DNA from: an uncultured Lachnospiraceae bacterium
Lineage (GTDB): Bacteria > Bacillota > Clostridia > Lachnospirales > Lachnospiraceae
Reading direction: 5' to 3'
Assembly: GCA_902776305.1 (NCBI GenBank)
Contig: CACYPS010000051.1
Coordinates: forward strand, 1-36,674
Length of the DNA stretch: 36,674 nt
Shown: one piece after another, positions 34,201 to 36,674 of the stretch
How positions within the stretch are numbered: the first letter of the stretch is position 1
Layout: the number at the start of each line of letters is the position of its first letter
The notes under the pieces: model-generated
Told to the model about the DNA's origin: nothing
The model's database searches: none
Seen by the model: only the letters and a program-made list of their open reading frames with translations
Position numbers and translations under genes: made by a program

Positions 34201-34836
34201 TCAGAGCATATCATTCAGTACTTTAACTGCCGTTAGAAGTCCACATCCATATGTTCTTTTCCCACCGATACCCTTTTGCATGGCATCTCTAAGTTGATCA
34301 GCATCTGTCACTTTGAAGAGTCCCGAATAGGAGACCATGAATATTGGTATCCGTCGTCCATCCTTTACAAAATACACAGTCTCATGGCTGATATCTCGAA
34401 TGTTGCAGATAGACACGCCTCTCTCTTCCAATTTCTTTTTGGTCCAGTCTTCTGCTGAGAATGGATAATTCTTAGTTCGCCTTAAGTTCAGCGGCACATC
34501 CTTTCCATTCTTGCTTCCATCACTTTTATTAATGACTGGGTTTACTGAGATGCGAAATCTCATAAGATCTCCCGCATGGATTGTGCCTAAATAAGAATCA
34601 TAGGGTTTGCAGGATGGTCTGATCCTATCATTTCCAAACTGTATCTGGATATCTCCCAGATAAGGGATCTCGTTGCTTACTGAAAGTATACTAAAGTCTG
34701 GTTCCAAACGCCAAAGAACATGTGGTCTTACTCCTTCAACACTATTTTCAAAAGCAGCGTGGAGAAGTCCTCTGTTTTGCAGTGCTCTTGCCGTCTCCCT
34801 CTTCATCGGATCTAATTGAATTTTACTAATGAACAT
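34201..34836 (-). CDS. cas6e: Type I-E CRISPR endoribonuclease Cas6e
   Basis: The 211-residue Cas6e (Cse3/CasE) cuts the crRNA precursor in the repeat and stays bound to the product as a Cascade subunit. The start MFISKIQLDPMKRETARAL is typical; the likely catalytic His lies in NRGLLHAAFEN. The C-terminal Gly-rich GIGGKRTYGCGLLTAVKV matches the family's RNA-binding loop. GGAGAAGAG precedes the ATG at 34836, which overlaps the cas5e end by 11 bp. An upstream in-frame start at 34899 lies inside cas5e. Confidence 0.95.
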   Translation of the reverse strand: MFISKIQLDPMKRETARALQNRGLLHAAFENSVEGVRPHVLWRLEPDFSILSVSNEIPYLGDIQIQFGNDRIRPSCKPYDSYLGTIHAGDLMRFRISVNPVINKSDGSKNGKDVPLNLRRTKNYPFSAEDWTKKKLEERGVSICNIRDISHETVYFVKDGRRIPIFMVSYSGLFKVTDADQLRDAMQKGIGGKRTYGCGLLTAVKVLNDML

Positions 34837-35479
34837 TCTCTTCTCCAATCTGAAGTTCCTTTTCCATACGATATGAGTACTGCCTGTTATGGAAATCATA
34901 GCTCATCGGATTATCATGACGCATTCTATCTCCAGCACCTTCTGTCTCGACACATACTCGCATGTATCCGCTGTTCCTTCGATCAGACTGATCAGGCAGC
35001 ATCGATAATACTTCCTCTAAACTTCCGTCAAAGATTCCGATGACCATTCCCGGATCAGGAACACAGCTCCTTCTTCCAAGATAAGGAGGAAAGACCGGGT
35101 GTTTTAATGCCTCTTCACATCTTTCCAAGAATTCCCTGTCTCCTTCCAGACCCACAGTAAAGCAGGCATCCTGAAGATAGTATCTGTTCCCGATATAGGA
35201 GTCTTCTCTCTTGGAATAAACTTTCCCATTTTTATCCACGCTCCATATATGGGATGTCTGATAGTCCCGCATTATACTTCCCGGAGCATCACTTCTTACC
35301 CCAAACCGAAGGGCACGCAGATCAGAGATATCAGCATTACGTCTTCTCCCAAATGCTGCTGCAACGATCCCAAGCACACCACTCTTAGATGGCATAGTAT
35401 CTGTCTCATGGTCTCTTAGCTTTAAGCTTGTTCCCCAGGACTGAAATGGACCAGAGAGCTTAAGTGCTAACACTGCCAT
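34826..35479 (-). CDS. cas5e: Type I-E Cascade subunit Cas5e
   Basis: The 217-residue protein (CasD) binds the 5' handle of the crRNA in Cascade. Its N-terminus LALKLSGPFQSWGTSLKLRDHETDTMPSKSG-like pattern, with the usual SGPFQSWG and PSKSGVLG, is diagnostic, and PPYLGRRSCVP fits the central segment. The stop overlaps cas6e by 11 bp and the start is 1 bp from the cas7e stop, so the three genes form one operon. Confidence 0.96.
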   Translation of the reverse strand: MAVLALKLSGPFQSWGTSLKLRDHETDTMPSKSGVLGIVAAAFGRRRNADISDLRALRFGVRSDAPGSIMRDYQTSHIWSVDKNGKVYSKREDSYIGNRYYLQDACFTVGLEGDREFLERCEEALKHPVFPPYLGRRSCVPDPGMVIGIFDGSLEEVLSMLPDQSDRRNSGYMRVCVETEGAGDRMRHDNPMSYDFHNRQYSYRMEKELQIGEENVH

Positions 35480-35480
35480 A

Positions 35481-36554
35481 TTACAGCCTCCTATTGATTT
35501 CTTCTTCTACCTGCGCACAAAGATCCTTTAAGGATACTTCTCCTAATGACCATTTCCGGACAGGACTTCCATAAAGACGGCTTATCTTCTCCTCGTACTG
35601 AGACATCTCATGCATTGCATCCTGACAAATGTTTTTGCCGTCAATTGCTTTTGAAAAAGCAGGCGCAAAACTGACAGGGACATCATCCCTCAGCTCAACT
35701 ACAACATTCTCCGGAAGGGTCATGTTCGCATAGGCATTTATACTTCCGGTGGGCATGGATAGTACGAACGCTTCAAGGAACTGGCTCGCGGCTTTTGCAG
35801 CATCTACATTGTATTCCTCGTTACGGAGCTCTGATCCCTTTGATAAGTTAATATCCGCAAAACGATATAAAACACCCGAATTGAATAGTTTTGTATCGAG
35901 ATAGTCACTTCCACCAAGGGCCTCTTCTTGTTTCACATCGCCTACAACTGTAAAATAGTCAGGTTCTTCGTAGACTTCATTTACTGAAAAAGAATGGGCC
36001 ATTTGGCAGGCTGCATCATAATTCAAGCTTGGATCACTGGCGAACATACGACCAAAGAGTAATTCACTGACTGACGGTCTGTCCTTGACTGCTTGCGATA
36101 CCTTATTGCTGAAAGTCCTTTCGTTTTCCAGTTTTTCTTTGTTCTCCTCCTGTTGAAAACGTTTTTTCAGGACCTCATAAAGAGAATCGATCTGTTCTTT
36201 ACTAAAGAATGCAGATGTATTCTTGGCAGTGTCCTTCTCTGAAATAATATTGGCCTGTCCTAACCATTTCTTTACGAACGCTGTTGCCTGTTGGTCATTG
36301 CAGATTTCTTCACTGACAAGTCTGTCAGAGAGCATCTTAGAAATGAACTTGGTCCTGATCCCAGTATCTCCATATCTTTCTTTCATATACATCCTGACAG
36401 CACGCTTCCAGCATTGTGAACTGACACGCATACGGGATGTCCCGCCATACATGCAGGTCTTAGGTGTCCCCGTATCATCTCTGTTAATACAGCTCACAGG
36501 AACCACCTGAAGGACGTGAATACATAAGTACATTGATGTTGAATTAGATTCCAT
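35481..36554 (-). CDS. cas7e: Type I-E Cascade backbone subunit Cas7e
   Basis: The 357-residue protein (CasC/Cse4) matches the family length of about 360. Landmarks include the N-terminal IHVLQVVPVSCINRDDTGTP and GGTSRMRVSSQCWKRAVR, the central FGRMFASDPSLNYDAACQMAHS, and FNSGVLYRFADINLS. Six copies form the crRNA-binding backbone of Cascade. AAAGGAG precedes the ATG. The gene before it should be cse2; the window ends about 120 bp upstream. Confidence 0.96.
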   Translation of the reverse strand: MESNSTSMYLCIHVLQVVPVSCINRDDTGTPKTCMYGGTSRMRVSSQCWKRAVRMYMKERYGDTGIRTKFISKMLSDRLVSEEICNDQQATAFVKKWLGQANIISEKDTAKNTSAFFSKEQIDSLYEVLKKRFQQEENKEKLENERTFSNKVSQAVKDRPSVSELLFGRMFASDPSLNYDAACQMAHSFSVNEVYEEPDYFTVVGDVKQEEALGGSDYLDTKLFNSGVLYRFADINLSKGSELRNEEYNVDAAKAASQFLEAFVLSMPTGSINAYANMTLPENVVVELRDDVPVSFAPAFSKAIDGKNICQDAMHEMSQYEEKISRLYGSPVRKWSLGEVSLKDLCAQVEEEINRRL

Positions 36555-36674
36555 TTTATTGCTCCTTTACACTATTATAGACTCTCGGAATCTCTAGGCC
36601 GCATAAATACTGGCTTCCAGAGATTCCATTTTTTAAATTCCCCCACATTTTCCTGCTGAATTTTAAAAAAACAG
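36555..36674 (-). other. Sequence upstream of cas7e, possibly the end of cse2
   Basis: On the minus strand two frames stay open from the edge, one ending at 36575-36577 (tail MRPRDSESL) and one ending in GAGCAATAA next to the cas7e ATG (tail PRVYNSVKEQ). Neither is recognisably Cse2. The 9-bp arms GGAATCTCT (36587-36595) and AGAGATTCC (36619-36627) form a hairpin. A TATAAT on the minus strand (36579-36574) could be a -10 box of an internal promoter. Confidence 0.35.

Noticed and set aside
1-36674. tRNA or rRNA genes
   Set aside because: I saw no cloverleaf or rRNA sequence by eye; a tRNA search program would be decisive.

Overview
The window looks like chromosomal DNA of an anaerobic, low-to-mid GC Firmicute of the class Clostridia, most likely a Lachnospiraceae-type organism. 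That placement is inference. It rests on clpC-radA linkage, a CIRCE/HrcA-type operator at htpG, strong AGGAGG ribosome binding sites, rubredoxin, a Cys-type glutathione peroxidase with an OhrR-like regulator, a two-subunit (PyrD/PyrK) dihydroorotate dehydrogenase, and small proteins resembling families common in Lachnospiraceae. Most genes lie on the minus strand.

Layout. 1-5300: a stress/repair block on the minus strand, YtrA-like GntR regulator > clpC > conserved small protein > radA, ending in a terminator. 5300-7900: a lipoprotein and rubredoxin (minus), then gpx and an ohrR-like gene (plus) behind a promoter whose -35/-10 spacer is a perfect palindrome. 7890-17540: one long minus-strand nucleotide biosynthesis cluster, pyrF-pyrK-pyrD-pyrE-(small membrane protein)-(M29 aminopeptidase with a large N-terminal extension)-purE-purM-purN-purD. 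It has a 62-bp tandem repeat at the purM/purN junction and a MITE-like repeat just after purD. 17800-21900: a cold-shock gene with a structured leader, a second composite copy of the MITE-like repeat, a small membrane protein, a DegV protein, an orphan MglB-like binding lipoprotein and a DUF5721-like gene. 21990-28600: htpG (CIRCE upstream), a membrane-anchored lysozyme-like protein, an aldehyde-dehydrogenase-like protein that has lost its catalytic Cys, a small acidic protein, a HAD phosphatase and glnS. 28700-30000: a 42-bp tandem repeat and a SHOCT-domain membrane protein.

The accessory end (30000-36674) holds nested mobile DNA beside a CRISPR-Cas locus. An IS200/IS605-type Y1 transposase gene is split by a 2142-nt group II intron. 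Removing the intron restores the transposase frame exactly, and both exon-binding sites can be found in the intron. About 25 bp away lies the trailer of a type I-E CRISPR array: 16 repeats and 15 spacers with a strictly regular 61-bp period. Its leader side faces cas6e, cas5e and cas7e. No cas1/cas2 lies between cas6e and the array, where type I-E loci usually carry them. The upstream part of the cas operon (cse2, cas8e, cas3) would lie beyond the window.

No feature here is certainly a new system. The observations most worth following are the intron-in-IS200 nest abutting the CRISPR trailer, the invariant purine flanking every CRISPR repeat, the apparent absence of adaptation genes, the ALDH pseudoenzyme next to a lysozyme, a CIRCE operator that doubles as a terminator, and the GntR-clpC arrangement.
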